Shown here: positions 55,385 to 64,000 of the stretch, piece by piece | Position numbering within the stretch: the first letter of the stretch is position 1 | Layout of the letters: the number at the start of each line of letters is the position of its first letter | Assembly (NCBI RefSeq): GCF_900582625.1 | Contig: NZ_UTIQ01000084.1 | Span: forward strand, 682,001 to 746,000 | DNA from: Pseudomonas viridiflava | GTDB lineage: Bacteria; Pseudomonadota; Gammaproteobacteria; Pseudomonadales; Pseudomonadaceae | DNA: 64,000 bases | Direction of reading: 5' to 3' | Program-made: the position numbers and the translations under genes | Notes under the pieces: model-generated | The model's database searches: none | The model's input: the letters and a program-made list of their open reading frames with translations, nothing else | Told to the model about the DNA's origin: nothing

Positions 55385-58300
55385 ATGCGTTCCTTCTCCA
55401 CAAAGCTCTTATCGCTATACCTAGCGTGTAGTGTTGCGCTGTCGCCGCTTATTCCGGCGGTTGCTCAGGTCTCCGCACCTGTGTCTGCGCAGCAGCAAAA
55501 CCTGCCGGAACTGGGCAGTGTTACCGCAACCATTCCCTCGAACGTTCCATTAACAAATCCTTCGTCCGACTGGTTCTACGCGGCTGAGGCCCCGCCTGAT
55601 CTCGGCCCAGCTGCGTTGCGAGGCCGAAGCCAAGGACTTGAGGAAGCGGTAAGCCGAGGCGTAGGGCTTATATCGGGCGCTGCAAGTCAAGCCAGTCGAA
55701 ACTGGTTCGATAGCCACCACATTACTTCCGAGCTCGCCTTAAAAGCAGGGGAAGGTGGGGTGCGCGGCGGTAGCCTTGATTTATTGATGCCTTTCTATAA
55801 CGAAGGCAAAAACCTGCTCTTCGTACAGTCCGGCGTTCGTCGTGCTGATACTTACACCGAGGACTACCGCAACACCGTCAACTTGGGTCTCGGTTATCGC
55901 CGTAATGTCGAAGGCTGGCTGCTGGGTGGTAACAGCTTTTATGACTGGGATGTAACGGGTAAAAACGCCCGTCTCGGTGTTGGTGTTGAAGCGTGGACAG
56001 ACTTTCTCAAGTTAAGCGCTAACGGCTATCAGCCGCTTTCAAACTGGAAGGCATCCCCTGACCAAGCCGCTTACCTGGAAAGACCTGCCAAAGGGTGGGA
56101 TCTTCGAGCGGAAGGGTACTTAGCCTCTTATCCTCAGCTTGGCGCCAAGGTTGCGTACGAACAATTCTATGGCGATGACGTCAGTTTGTTCGGTGTAGAC
56201 AACCGCCAGAAAGATCCGCGCGCTCTGAGTGTTGGAGTTATCTATAACCCGATCCCGTTGATTGGCTTGAGTGTCGATCACCGCGTAGGGCAACACGGAA
56301 TTGCCGATACGTCGGCGAATCTTGCGCTGAACTATCGAATCGGAGAACCGCTGTCGAAACAGCTCTCCAGCAGCAACGTGATGGCCAGCCGCATGCTCGA
56401 AAACATGCGCTACGACCTAGTATCCCGTAATAACGAAATCGTAATTGACCATAAAAAAGACGGCGGCCAAATAAGCTTGCCCGAGGTCATCTCCGACACT
56501 GAATTCAAAGTTGTTCCTTTCGCAATCAAAGGCGCTGCGACCTTAAAGTCCATTAGCTGGACAGGTACCGCGGCTAGCTTTGCTTTGCCCTACGATGGAA
56601 GCGGTCAAGGCACCGTTCAACTTCCCGCGTATGACAACACCGGCGTGAACATCTACAGCTTGCAAGCTATTGGAACCGATAAGTCGGGGCGCGCGGTTGT
56701 CTCCAATCCGATGCAAGTGAATGTCCAATCTTTAGGATTTCTGCTGACCGCCCAACCGGTCGCTATCCCTTCAACGGGGGCAGATTCCAGCACGATAAAA
56801 GTCAAAATTCTCGGTGCCAGCAATCAGCCACGTGCAGCGGGTGTGACGGTTAACTGGGCGACTTCCGCAGGTACGCTTTCGAGCAACACTTCCACTACCG
56901 ATGCAAATGGCGAGGCGTCCGTGACGCTAATGAGCAGCAAGGTCGCAGGCGTAGCAACAGTCGAAGCAACATACGGTGCCACGAAACGCACCGTTAACGT
57001 TGACTTCACTGCCGGCGCTGCGGCCACGATGACCGTCGTTGCTTCGCCCGCCTCGATTGTCGCCAACGGCACCAGCACTTCCACCGTCAGCGCAACTGTG
57101 ACAGATGCTAACGGCAACGCCGTAGGCACCGGTGTGAGCGTGAACTGGAGCACGAGCGCCGGTACGTTGGGAGCTCAGTCGTCCACCACCGATGCGAGTG
57201 GTGTAGCGACAGTGACCTTAACGAGCGCCACCGTTATCGGTAGCGGTACTGTGACGGCCAGCAGCGGTTCGGCCACTAACGACGCAAGCGTTGATTTCAC
57301 CGCTGGCGCTGCCGCAACTATGACCGTCACTGCTTCGCCTACCGCGATCGTCGCCGATGGGACAAGCAAATCGTCTATCAGCGCAGCTGTGACCGATGCC
57401 AACGGCAACGCCGTAGGTGCCGGCGTGAGCGTTACCTGGGGCACCAGCGCTGGCACGTTGGCAAACGCCTCGTCCACCACCAATGCAAGCGGTGTGGCGA
57501 CGGTTGAACTGACCAGCTCTGTCACTTCCGGTAAAGCCACGGTGACTGCCACAAGCGCTTCTGCGACTAATACTGCCGAGGTTGATTTCACCGCTGGTGC
57601 TGCCGCAGGCGTGACCGTCACAGCATTGCCAACTGCGATTGTTGCCGATGGCGCGAGCACATCGTCTATCACCGCCGCTGTGAAAGATGCCAACGGCAAC
57701 GCCGTAGGCACCGGTGTGAGCGTTACCTGGGGCACCAGCGCTGGCACGTTGTCGGGCACATCGTCGACCACCAATGCAAGCGGTGTAGCGACTATTACCC
57801 TCACTAGCGCAACCACTTCCGGTCAAGCCACTGTGACTGCCACAAGCGGTTCGGCGAGTAACACCGCCGCGGTTGATTTCACCGCCGGTGCAGCCACTGC
57901 GATGGATGTGACCGCTTCGCCTGCTTCGATTGAAGCGAACGGCACCAGCAAGTCGACCCTTAGCGCCACAGTTAAAGACGCTAACGGCAACCTGGCAGCG
58001 GGCAAAACCGTGAGCTGGAGCACCAGCGCCGGTACATTGGCGAGCGCTTCGTCCACTACTGACGCAAACGGTGTGGCGACGGTTGAACTGACCAGTTCCA
58101 CAACTGCTGGCCAAGCCACCGTGACAGCCGCAATTGGTTCGATGACTGATACCGCTGAGGTTGATTTCACTGCCGGTGCAGCCACTGCAATGGATGTGAC
58201 CGCTTCGCCTGCTTCGATTGAAGCGAACGGCACCAGCAAGTCGACCCTTAGCGCCGCAGTTAAAGACGCTAACGGCAACCTGGCAGCGGGCAAAACCGTA

Positions 58301-61300
58301 AGCTGGAGTACTAGCGCCGGTACGTTGGCGAGCACTTCATCCACTACTGACGCAAACGGTGTGGCGACGGTTGAACTGACCAGTTCCACAACTGCTGGCC
58401 AAGCTACCGTGACAGCCGCAATGGGTTCGATGACTGATACCGCTGAGGTTGATTTCACTGCCGGTGCAGCCACTGCAATGGATGTAACCGCTTCGCCTGC
58501 TTCGATTGAAGCGAACGGCACCAGCAAGTCGACCCTTAGCGCCACAGTTAAAGACGCTAACGGCAACCTGGCAGCGGGCAAAACCGTTAGCTGGAGCACC
58601 AGCGCCGGTACATTGGCGAGCACTTCATCCACTACTGACGCAAACGGTGTGGCGACGGTTGAGCTGACCAGTTCCACAACTGCTGGCCAAGCCACCGTGA
58701 CAGCCGCAATTGGTTCGATGACTGATACCGCCGAGGTTGATTTCACTGCCGGTGCAGCCGCAACAATGACCGTCACTGCTTTGCCTACTGCGATTGTCGC
58801 CGACGGCACAAGCACATCGTCTATCAGCGCCGCTGTGGTGGATGCCAACGGAAACGCCGTAGGTGCTGGTGTGAGCGTTACCTGGGGCACCAGCGCTGGC
58901 ACGTTGTCGGGCACATCGTCCACCACTAATGCAAGCGGTGTAGCGACGATTACCCTCACCAGCACAACCACTTCCGGCCAAGCTACTGTGACTGCCACAA
59001 GCGGTTCGGCGAGTAACACTGCCGAAGTTGATTTCACCGCCGGTGCAGCCGCAACAATGACCGTCACTGCTTTGCCTACTGCGATTGTCGCCGACGGCAC
59101 AAGCACATCGTCTATCAGCGCGACTGTGGTAGATGCCAACGGCAACGCCGTAGGCGCCGGTGTGAGCGTTACTTGGGGCACCAGCGCTGGCACGTTGTCG
59201 GGCACATCGTCTACCACCAATGCGAGCGGTGTAGCGACGATTACCCTCACCAGCGCAACCACTTCCGGCCAAGCTACTGTGACAGCCGCAATTGGTTCGG
59301 TGACTGATACCGCTGAGGTTGATTTCACTGCCGGTGCAGCAACTGCAATGGATGTCACCGCTTCGCCTGCTTCAATTGAGGCGAACGGCACCAGCACGTC
59401 GACCCTTAGCGCCACAGTTAAAGACGCTAACGGCAACCTGGTATCCGGCCAAACCGTAAGCTGGAGCACCAGCGCCGGTACGTTGGCAAGCACTTCGTCC
59501 ACTACTGACGCAAACGGTGTGGCGACGGTTGAACTGACCAGTTCCACAACTGCTGGCCAAGCCACGGTGACCGGCGCAATTGGTTCGATGACTGATACCG
59601 CTGAGGTTGATTTCACTGCCGGTGCAGCCGCAACAATGACCGTCACTGCTTTGCCTACTGCGATTGTTGCGGACGGCACAAGCACATCGTCTATCAGCGC
59701 CGCTGTAGTAGATGCCAACGGCAACGCCGTAGGCGCCGGTGTGAGCGTTACCTGGGGCACCAGCGCTGGCACGTTGTCGGGCACATCGTCTACCACTAAT
59801 GCAAGCGGTGTAGCGACGATTACCCTCACCAGCGCAACCACTTCCGGTCAAGCCACTGTGACTGCCACAAGCGGTTCGGCGAGTAACACCGCCGAGGTTG
59901 ATTTCACCGCTGGTGCAGCCACTGCAATGGATGTCACCGCTTCGCCTGCTTCAATTGAGGCGAACGGCACCAGCACGTCGACCCTTAGCGCCACAGTTAA
60001 AGACGCTAACGGCAACCTGGTAGCCGGGCAAACCGTAAGCTGGAGCACCAGCGCCGGTACGTTGGCAAACTCCTCGTCCACCACCAATGCAAGCGGTGTA
60101 GCGACGGTTGAGCTGACCAGTTCCACAACTGCTGGCCAAGCCACCGTGACCGGCGCAATTGGTTCGGTGACCGATACCGCTGAGGTTGATTTCACCGCCG
60201 GTGCAGCCGCAACAATGACCGTCACTGCTTTGCCTACTGCGATTATCGCGGACGGCACAAGCACATCGTCTATCAGCGCCGCTGTAGTAGATGCCAACGG
60301 CAACGCCGTAGGCGCCGGTGTGAGCGTTACCTGGGGCACCAGCGCTGGCACGTTGTCGGGCACATCGTCCACCACTAATGCAAGCGGTGTAGCGACGATT
60401 ACCCTCACCAGCGCAACCACTTCCGGCCAAGCTACTGTGACTGCCACAAGCGGTTCGGCGAGTAACACTGCCGAAGTTGATTTCACCGCCGGTGCAGCCG
60501 CAACAATGACCGTCACTGCTTTGCCTACTGCGATTGTCGCCGACGGCACAAGCGCATCGTCTATCAGCGCCGCTGTAGTGGATGCCAACGGCAACGCCGT
60601 AGGCGCCGGTGTGAGCGTTACTTGGGGCACCAGCGCTGGCACGTTGTCGGGCACATCGTCTACCACCAATGCAAGCGGTGTAGCGACGATTACCCTCACC
60701 AGCGCAACCACTTCCAGCCAAGCTACTGTGACTGCCACAAGCGGTTCGGCGAGTAACACTGCCGACGTTGATTTCATCGCCGGTGCAGCCGCAACAATGA
60801 CCGTCACTGCTTTGCCTACTGCGATTGTTGCCGACGGCGCAAGCACATCGTCTATCAGCGCCGCTGTGGTAGATGCCAACGGCAACGCTGTCGGTGCTGG
60901 TGTGAGCGTTACCTGGGCTACCAGCGCTGGCGTGTTGTCGGGCACATCGTCTACCACCAATGCAAGCGGTGTAGCGACGATTACCCTCACCAGCGCAACC
61001 ACTTCCGGCCAAGCTACTGTGACAGCCGCAATTGGTTCGGTGACTGATACCGCTGAGGTTGATTTCACTGCCGGTGCAGCAAGTGCAATGGATGTAACCG
61101 CTTCGCCTGCTTCGATTGAAGCGAACGGCATCAGCACGTCGACCCTTAGCGCCACGGTTAAAGACGCTAACGGCAACCTGGTCGCAGGCGAGACCGTAAG
61201 TTGGAGCACCAGCGCAGGTACGTTGGCGGGCAATTCGTCCACTACTAATGCAAGCGGTATAGCGACGATTGAACTGACCAGTTCCACTACGCTTGGCACA

Positions 61301-61990
61301 GCCACTGTGACAGCCGCAATTGGTTCGGTGACTGATACCGCTGAGGTTGAGTTCATTCCCGGTGCGCCAGACGCAATCGATGTGATTGCGTCGCAAGCGT
61401 CAATTGAGGCGTTCTGGAAGACAACGACTCTTACCGCTACGGTTAAAGACGCTAACGGCAATTTGGTCGGTGCAGGGGTGACTGTAACTTGGACGACCGA
61501 CCTCGGAAGTTTGAATGGAAACACTGCGCTTACAGCAACTTCTACCACCAACCAAGATGGTGTTACGACAGTCACATTAAAAAGTGGTTTGACGGCCGGC
61601 ACTGCGACGGTAACGGCGGAAAGCGGCGCAGCCACCCAACCGCTGACCGTGAAGTTTACTGCAGGGGAAGTTACACGCATGGCCGTCACTGCCTCGCCGA
61701 CTACCATCTTGCCCGATGGGGTAAGCACTTCAACCATCAGCCTTCAACTCTTTGACGCTAACTCAAACGTCATTATGGAAGCTGGCCGTACGGTGACATT
61801 CACTTCGGATACCTTTACCAGCAGCGCACCCGGTAAACTTTCCAGCCTTACGGCAACCACTAACGCAGACGGTGTGGCCACGGTGGTCTTTACGAGTCCG
61901 ACCTCTTCGGGTTACACCCAGTTCATAGCGACAACTTTAAAAGCCAATGGCTCGAAAGTTACGGCGTATATGTCTGTGCTTCACCCTTAA
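55385..61990 (+). CDS. Giant inverse autotransporter 2 with 18 Big_1-type Ig domains
   Basis: 2201 aa from the ATG at 55385 (GGAAG 9 bp upstream); an ATG five codons earlier is less likely. Signal peptide about 1-30 (LLSLYLACSVALSPLIPAVA). Beta-barrel about 85-357, close to that of the upstream gene (GAASQASRNWFDSHHITSEL, GVRRADTYTEDYRNTVNLGL, DLVSRNNEIVIDHK). A degenerate Ig-like domain follows, then a first Big_1 domain (about 452-546), 15 near-identical domains (547-1995, 96-97 aa each) and two divergent C-terminal domains. The mature protein has no cysteine and no lectin-like tip. Stretched Ig arrays of this length would reach far from the cell surface. It is probably a contact-mediating adhesin. 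Confidence 0.94.
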   Translation: MRSFSTKLLSLYLACSVALSPLIPAVAQVSAPVSAQQQNLPELGSVTATIPSNVPLTNPSSDWFYAAEAPPDLGPAALRGRSQGLEEAVSRGVGLISGAASQASRNWFDSHHITSELALKAGEGGVRGGSLDLLMPFYNEGKNLLFVQSGVRRADTYTEDYRNTVNLGLGYRRNVEGWLLGGNSFYDWDVTGKNARLGVGVEAWTDFLKLSANGYQPLSNWKASPDQAAYLERPAKGWDLRAEGYLASYPQLGAKVAYEQFYGDDVSLFGVDNRQKDPRALSVGVIYNPIPLIGLSVDHRVGQHGIADTSANLALNYRIGEPLSKQLSSSNVMASRMLENMRYDLVSRNNEIVIDHKKDGGQISLPEVISDTEFKVVPFAIKGAATLKSISWTGTAASFALPYDGSGQGTVQLPAYDNTGVNIYSLQAIGTDKSGRAVVSNPMQVNVQSLGFLLTAQPVAIPSTGADSSTIKVKILGASNQPRAAGVTVNWATSAGTLSSNTSTTDANGEASVTLMSSKVAGVATVEATYGATKRTVNVDFTAGAAATMTVVASPASIVANGTSTSTVSATVTDANGNAVGTGVSVNWSTSAGTLGAQSSTTDASGVATVTLTSATVIGSGTVTASSGSATNDASVDFTAGAAATMTVTASPTAIVADGTSKSSISAAVTDANGNAVGAGVSVTWGTSAGTLANASSTTNASGVATVELTSSVTSGKATVTATSASATNTAEVDFTAGAAAGVTVTALPTAIVADGASTSSITAAVKDANGNAVGTGVSVTWGTSAGTLSGTSSTTNASGVATITLTSATTSGQATVTATSGSASNTAAVDFTAGAATAMDVTASPASIEANGTSKSTLSATVKDANGNLAAGKTVSWSTSAGTLASASSTTDANGVATVELTSSTTAGQATVTAAIGSMTDTAEVDFTAGAATAMDVTASPASIEANGTSKSTLSAAVKDANGNLAAGKTVSWSTSAGTLASTSSTTDANGVATVELTSSTTAGQATVTAAMGSMTDTAEVDFTAGAATAMDVTASPASIEANGTSKSTLSATVKDANGNLAAGKTVSWSTSAGTLASTSSTTDANGVATVELTSSTTAGQATVTAAIGSMTDTAEVDFTAGAAATMTVTALPTAIVADGTSTSSISAAVVDANGNAVGAGVSVTWGTSAGTLSGTSSTTNASGVATITLTSTTTSGQATVTATSGSASNTAEVDFTAGAAATMTVTALPTAIVADGTSTSSISATVVDANGNAVGAGVSVTWGTSAGTLSGTSSTTNASGVATITLTSATTSGQATVTAAIGSVTDTAEVDFTAGAATAMDVTASPASIEANGTSTSTLSATVKDANGNLVSGQTVSWSTSAGTLASTSSTTDANGVATVELTSSTTAGQATVTGAIGSMTDTAEVDFTAGAAATMTVTALPTAIVADGTSTSSISAAVVDANGNAVGAGVSVTWGTSAGTLSGTSSTTNASGVATITLTSATTSGQATVTATSGSASNTAEVDFTAGAATAMDVTASPASIEANGTSTSTLSATVKDANGNLVAGQTVSWSTSAGTLANSSSTTNASGVATVELTSSTTAGQATVTGAIGSVTDTAEVDFTAGAAATMTVTALPTAIIADGTSTSSISAAVVDANGNAVGAGVSVTWGTSAGTLSGTSSTTNASGVATITLTSATTSGQATVTATSGSASNTAEVDFTAGAAATMTVTALPTAIVADGTSASSISAAVVDANGNAVGAGVSVTWGTSAGTLSGTSSTTNASGVATITLTSATTSSQATVTATSGSASNTADVDFIAGAAATMTVTALPTAIVADGASTSSISAAVVDANGNAVGAGVSVTWATSAGVLSGTSSTTNASGVATITLTSATTSGQATVTAAIGSVTDTAEVDFTAGAASAMDVTASPASIEANGISTSTLSATVKDANGNLVAGETVSWSTSAGTLAGNSSTTNASGIATIELTSSTTLGTATVTAAIGSVTDTAEVEFIPGAPDAIDVIASQASIEAFWKTTTLTATVKDANGNLVGAGVTVTWTTDLGSLNGNTALTATSTTNQDGVTTVTLKSGLTAGTATVTAESGAATQPLTVKFTAGEVTRMAVTASPTTILPDGVSTSTISLQLFDANSNVIMEAGRTVTFTSDTFTSSAPGKLSSLTATTNADGVATVVFTSPTSSGYTQFIATTLKANGSKVTAYMSVLHP
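57023..61369 (+). repeat. 15-unit Ig-domain-coding tandem array
   Basis: Fifteen units of 288 or 291 bp. Subtype A (97 aa) begins ATMTVTALPTAIVADG and has AVGAGVSVTWGTSAGTLSGT. Subtype B (96 aa) begins TAMDVTASPASIEANG and has TVSWSTSAGTLAS. By eye the order is A', A, A, B, B, B, A, A/b, B, A, B, A, A, A/b, B, where A/b units start as A and end with the B tail TAAIGSVTDTAEVDF. Bases 59225-59342 and 60965-61082 are identical (118 bp, 1740 bp apart). Confidence 0.95.
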
Positions 61991-62023
61991 TAGCCAATAA
62001 TCAGCACGCTTGACCTGCTAGAA

Positions 62024-62056
62024 CAACGCCGCCTCCCTTAGGGAAGGCGGCGTTTT
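62024..62056 (+). terminator. Intrinsic terminator of inverse autotransporter 2
   Basis: AACGCCGCCTCCC-TTAG-GGAAGGCGGCGTTTTAG hairpin shortly after the stop codon. Confidence 0.82.
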
Positions 62057-62126
62057 AGTTCCTCCCGGTCCGTGGCGACCGCTTCGCTCCTCGTGAAGCG
62101 TTTCGATTTCGAAAACTTCCGCACCA

Positions 62127-62158
62127 CAAAAAAGCCCGGCGCAATGCCGGGCTTTTTC
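62127..62158. terminator. Intrinsic terminator of the second sulfate-binding protein gene
   Basis: AAAAAAGCCCGGC-GCAAT-GCCGGGCTTTTTC; symmetric T-runs suggest it works on both strands. It lies 17 bp past the stop of the minus-strand gene. Confidence 0.9.
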
Positions 62159-62174
62159 ATTACGCCAACCGCAC

Positions 62175-63170
62175 TTACTGCCCGCTGTAAACCTGATCAA
62201 ACACCCCGCCATCATTAAAGTGAGTCTTCTGAATCACTGGCCACTCGCCAAACGTTTTCACCACTGGCAAGAAATCCACCTTCGGGAACCGGTCGGAGAA
62301 CTCGGCAAGAACCTTGGCGTTGCGTGGGCGCAGGTAGTTGTTGGCGGCGATGCGCTGGCCTTCCTCGGACCACAAGTAGTTCAGATACGCCTCGGCCTCT
62401 TTGCGGGTGCCTTTCTTGTCGACCACTTTGTCGACCACGGCCACCGGCGGCTCGGCTTCAGCCGATACGCTTGGGTACACCACTTCGAAGCTGCCACGGC
62501 CGAATTCACGGGCGATCATTTCCGCTTCGTTTTCAAAGGTCACCAGCACGTCGCCGATGTTGTTTTGCATGAACGTGGTGGTCGCGGCACGGCCGCCGGT
62601 GTCGAGCACGGGGGCTTGTTTGAACAGCTTGCCGACAAATTCGCGCGCGGCTTTTTCATCGCCGCCTTGCTTGAGCACATAACCCCACGCGGACAGGTAG
62701 GTGTAGCGGCCGTTGCCCGAGGTTTTCGGGTTCGGCACTACCACTTCTACGCCGTCTTTGAGCAGGTCTGGCCAGTCTTTCAGGGCTTTCGGGTTGCCTT
62801 TGCGCACGATGAATACCGTGGCAGAGGTGAAGGGCGCGCTGTTGTCCGGCAGGCGCGTGGCCCAGTTTTCCGGAATCAGGTTGCCGTTGTCGTGCAATGC
62901 GTTGATGTCGGTGGCCATGTTCATGGTGATCACGTCGGCCTGCAGGCCATCGATTACCGCGCGCGCCTGTTTGCTCGAACCACCGTGGGACATCTGCAAC
63001 GTCAGCGCCGGGTTGCCTTCGGCTTGCCAGTGCTTCTGAAACGCGGCGTTGTAGTCTTTGTAGAAGTCGCGCATCACGTCATACGAAACGTTCAGCAGCG
63101 TGGCGGCCTGCACGCTGGACGCCAGGGCCAGGCCGGCGGCGAGCAGGGAGGTGGTGAGCAATCGCTTCAT
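62175..63170 (-). CDS. Second periplasmic sulfate-binding protein
   Basis: 331 aa from the ATG at 63170 (MKRLLTTSLLAAGLALASSV signal peptide, AGGAATTAC upstream); the open frame continues 14 codons upstream without support. Family motifs [20 protein letters not shown] and VVPNPKTSGNGRYTYLSAWG match Sbp at 44519-45526, so it is a paralogue. No transporter genes are adjacent, so it probably feeds CysTWA. It is divergent from an LsfA-type peroxiredoxin, a typical sulfate-starvation arrangement. Confidence 0.94.
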   Translation of the reverse strand: MKRLLTTSLLAAGLALASSVQAATLLNVSYDVMRDFYKDYNAAFQKHWQAEGNPALTLQMSHGGSSKQARAVIDGLQADVITMNMATDINALHDNGNLIPENWATRLPDNSAPFTSATVFIVRKGNPKALKDWPDLLKDGVEVVVPNPKTSGNGRYTYLSAWGYVLKQGGDEKAAREFVGKLFKQAPVLDTGGRAATTTFMQNNIGDVLVTFENEAEMIAREFGRGSFEVVYPSVSAEAEPPVAVVDKVVDKKGTRKEAEAYLNYLWSEEGQRIAANNYLRPRNAKVLAEFSDRFPKVDFLPVVKTFGEWPVIQKTHFNDGGVFDQVYSGQ

Positions 63171-63236
63171 CGAGTAATTCCTAAGTCCTGAGTCCATGGG
63201 CAAATGAGTCAACCGGCGGATGATAAAAGCATCGGT

Positions 63237-63255
63237 TTATTCTGATAAAGAATAA
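63237..63255. promoter_or_regulatory. AT-rich inverted repeat upstream of the second sbp
   Basis: TTATTC-TGATAAA-GAATAA is a perfect 6-bp inverted pair with a 7-bp spacer, 67 bp upstream of the sulfate-binding protein start. A CysB-type regulator is a plausible ligand. Confidence 0.4.
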
Positions 63256-63303
63256 TTGCTTCCTTGCTTATGCCATACGTCAGGCCAGCCGATTGAATCT
63301 CAT

Positions 63304-63321
63304 ATTCCATAATCGTATAAA
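63304..63321 (+). promoter_or_regulatory. Shared sulfur-gene promoter motif, copy 2
   Basis: ATTCCATAATCGTATAAA upstream of lsfA, closely matching 46178-46196 upstream of the alpha/beta hydrolase. Confidence 0.45.
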
Positions 63322-63404
63322 TAAATTGTTATTTATTCTTTTTAATTTGATCGTCGCCTGAGCATAGTGAGCCCCACGCATCGACATGCACCAGGAGCTG
63401 CACC

Positions 63405-64000
63405 ATGAGCCTAAGACTCGGCGACATCGCCCCCGACTTCGAACAAGACTCTAGCCAAGGCCGCATTCGTTTTCACGAGTGGCTGGGCAATAGTTGGGGT
63501 GTTTTGTTTTCCCACCCCGCTGACTTCACCCCGGTTTGCACCACTGAGTTGGGCTTTACCGCCAAGCTCAAAGACCAGTTCGCCGAGCGCGGCGTCAAGG
63601 TCATCGCACTGTCGGTAGACCCGGTTGATTCGCACCTGAAGTGGATCGACGACATCAACGAAACCCAGAGCACGCTCGTCGGCTTCCCGATCATTGCCGA
63701 CGCCGACCGCAAGGTGTCGGGCCTGTACGACCTGATTCACCCCAACGCCAACGACACCCTCACCGTGCGTTCGCTGTTCGTGATCGACCCGAACAAAAAG
63801 GTGCGCCTGACCATCACCTACCCGGCCAGCACTGGTCGCAATTTCAACGAAATTCTACGGGTGATCGACTCGCTGCAACTGACCGACACGTACAAAGTCG
63901 CCACCCCGGCCAACTGGCAGGACGGTGACGAAGTGGTGATCGTGCCGTCGCTGCGTGACGAAGACGAAATCAAACAACGCTTCCCCAAAGGTTACCGCGC
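63405..64000 (+). CDS. lsfA: 1-Cys peroxiredoxin, LsfA/Prx6 type (C-terminus beyond window)
   Basis: 198 complete codons are visible; the family length is about 212, so only the last residues are missing. The active site DFTPVCTTELG supplies the peroxidatic Cys near residue 45, preceded by SHPA as in Prx6. The C-terminal VATPANWQDGDEVVIVPSLR is also Prx6-like, and no resolving Cys is seen. It reduces peroxides. In P. putida LsfA is induced by sulfate starvation; here the gene is divergent from a sulfate-binding protein, which supports the name. The ATG follows CAGGAGCTGCACC. Confidence 0.92.
   Translation, partial: MSLRLGDIAPDFEQDSSQGRIRFHEWLGNSWGVLFSHPADFTPVCTTELGFTAKLKDQFAERGVKVIALSVDPVDSHLKWIDDINETQSTLVGFPIIADADRKVSGLYDLIHPNANDTLTVRSLFVIDPNKKVRLTITYPASTGRNFNEILRVIDSLQLTDTYKVATPANWQDGDEVVIVPSLRDEDEIKQRFPKGYR

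Noticed and set aside
57023..61369. Possible CRISPR array or satellite because of regular repeats
   Set aside because: Units are 288-291 bp, stay in one reading frame and encode Ig-like domains; there are no short repeat-spacer units and no cas genes.
57823..61737. Very long open frames on the minus strand (672 and 629 codons) opposite inverse autotransporter 2
   Set aside because: They mirror the Ig repeats and exist because the repeated sense codons never give antisense stops; the protein is low-complexity Val/Ala with no family features.

Overview
The window looks like chromosomal DNA of a Pseudomonas, most likely of the P. fluorescens lineage. The evidence is conserved gene order: radC / coaBC-dut-algC-argB / pyrE / crc / rph / yicC-gmk-rpoZ-spoT-ridA, the long AlgC form with a membrane-anchored N-terminus, an oxyR-recG pair, a tRNA-Arg(CCG) beside rpmB-rpmG, and an oscA-sbp-cysTWA sulfate operon. 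GC content is high and there are REP-type inverted repeats. No phage, transposase, integrase or CRISPR array was seen.

Layout. 1-7 kb: a partial HDOD protein, recG, oxyR and the exbB-exbD-tonB energy-transducing operon, all on the minus strand, with a good Fur-box match upstream of exbB. 7-9.4 kb: an NAD-binding epimerase, then an AraC regulator next to a LysE-type exporter. 9.4-24.5 kb: housekeeping genes for stringent response, transcription, nucleotide metabolism, RNA processing, carbon catabolite control, arginine, sugar-phosphate and CoA synthesis. 24.5-30.7 kb: a peptide-binding lipid-free periplasmic protein, ribosomal proteins L28/L33, tRNA-Arg and the gabD/gabT GABA degradation genes, with an 8-bp tandem repeat between gabD and gabT. 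30.7-41.6 kb: accessory metabolism and regulation (quinone reductase-like flavoprotein, fatty acid desaturase with divergent AraC regulator, a chemoreceptor with a C-terminal sensor, a Crp/Fnr regulator divergent from an Mpo1-like protein and sharing a perfect palindrome with it, small secreted proteins, and a LysR-controlled HlyD/DUF2955 efflux pair).

41.6-64 kb is dominated by sulfur-starvation functions: oscA-sbp-cysTWA, a small alpha/beta hydrolase, an AAA+ protein related to sigma-54 activators but with a degenerate GAFTGA loop, and at the far end a second sulfate-binding protein divergent from an LsfA-type 1-Cys peroxiredoxin. Several of these promoters share AT-rich motifs. Between them lie a methyltransferase, a GlxA-type regulator divergent from a cysteine hydrolase, an OprD-family porin, and two tandem inverse autotransporters (intimin/invasin-like).

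The most unusual feature is this pair of inverse autotransporters. The first (945 aa) ends in a domain holding the only two cysteines of the protein. The second (about 2201 aa) carries a 4.35-kb array of 15 nearly identical Ig-like (Big_1) domains of two alternating subtypes, including domains that switch subtype part-way and an exact 118-bp repeat 1740 bp apart. That pattern indicates recent duplication and recombination inside the array.
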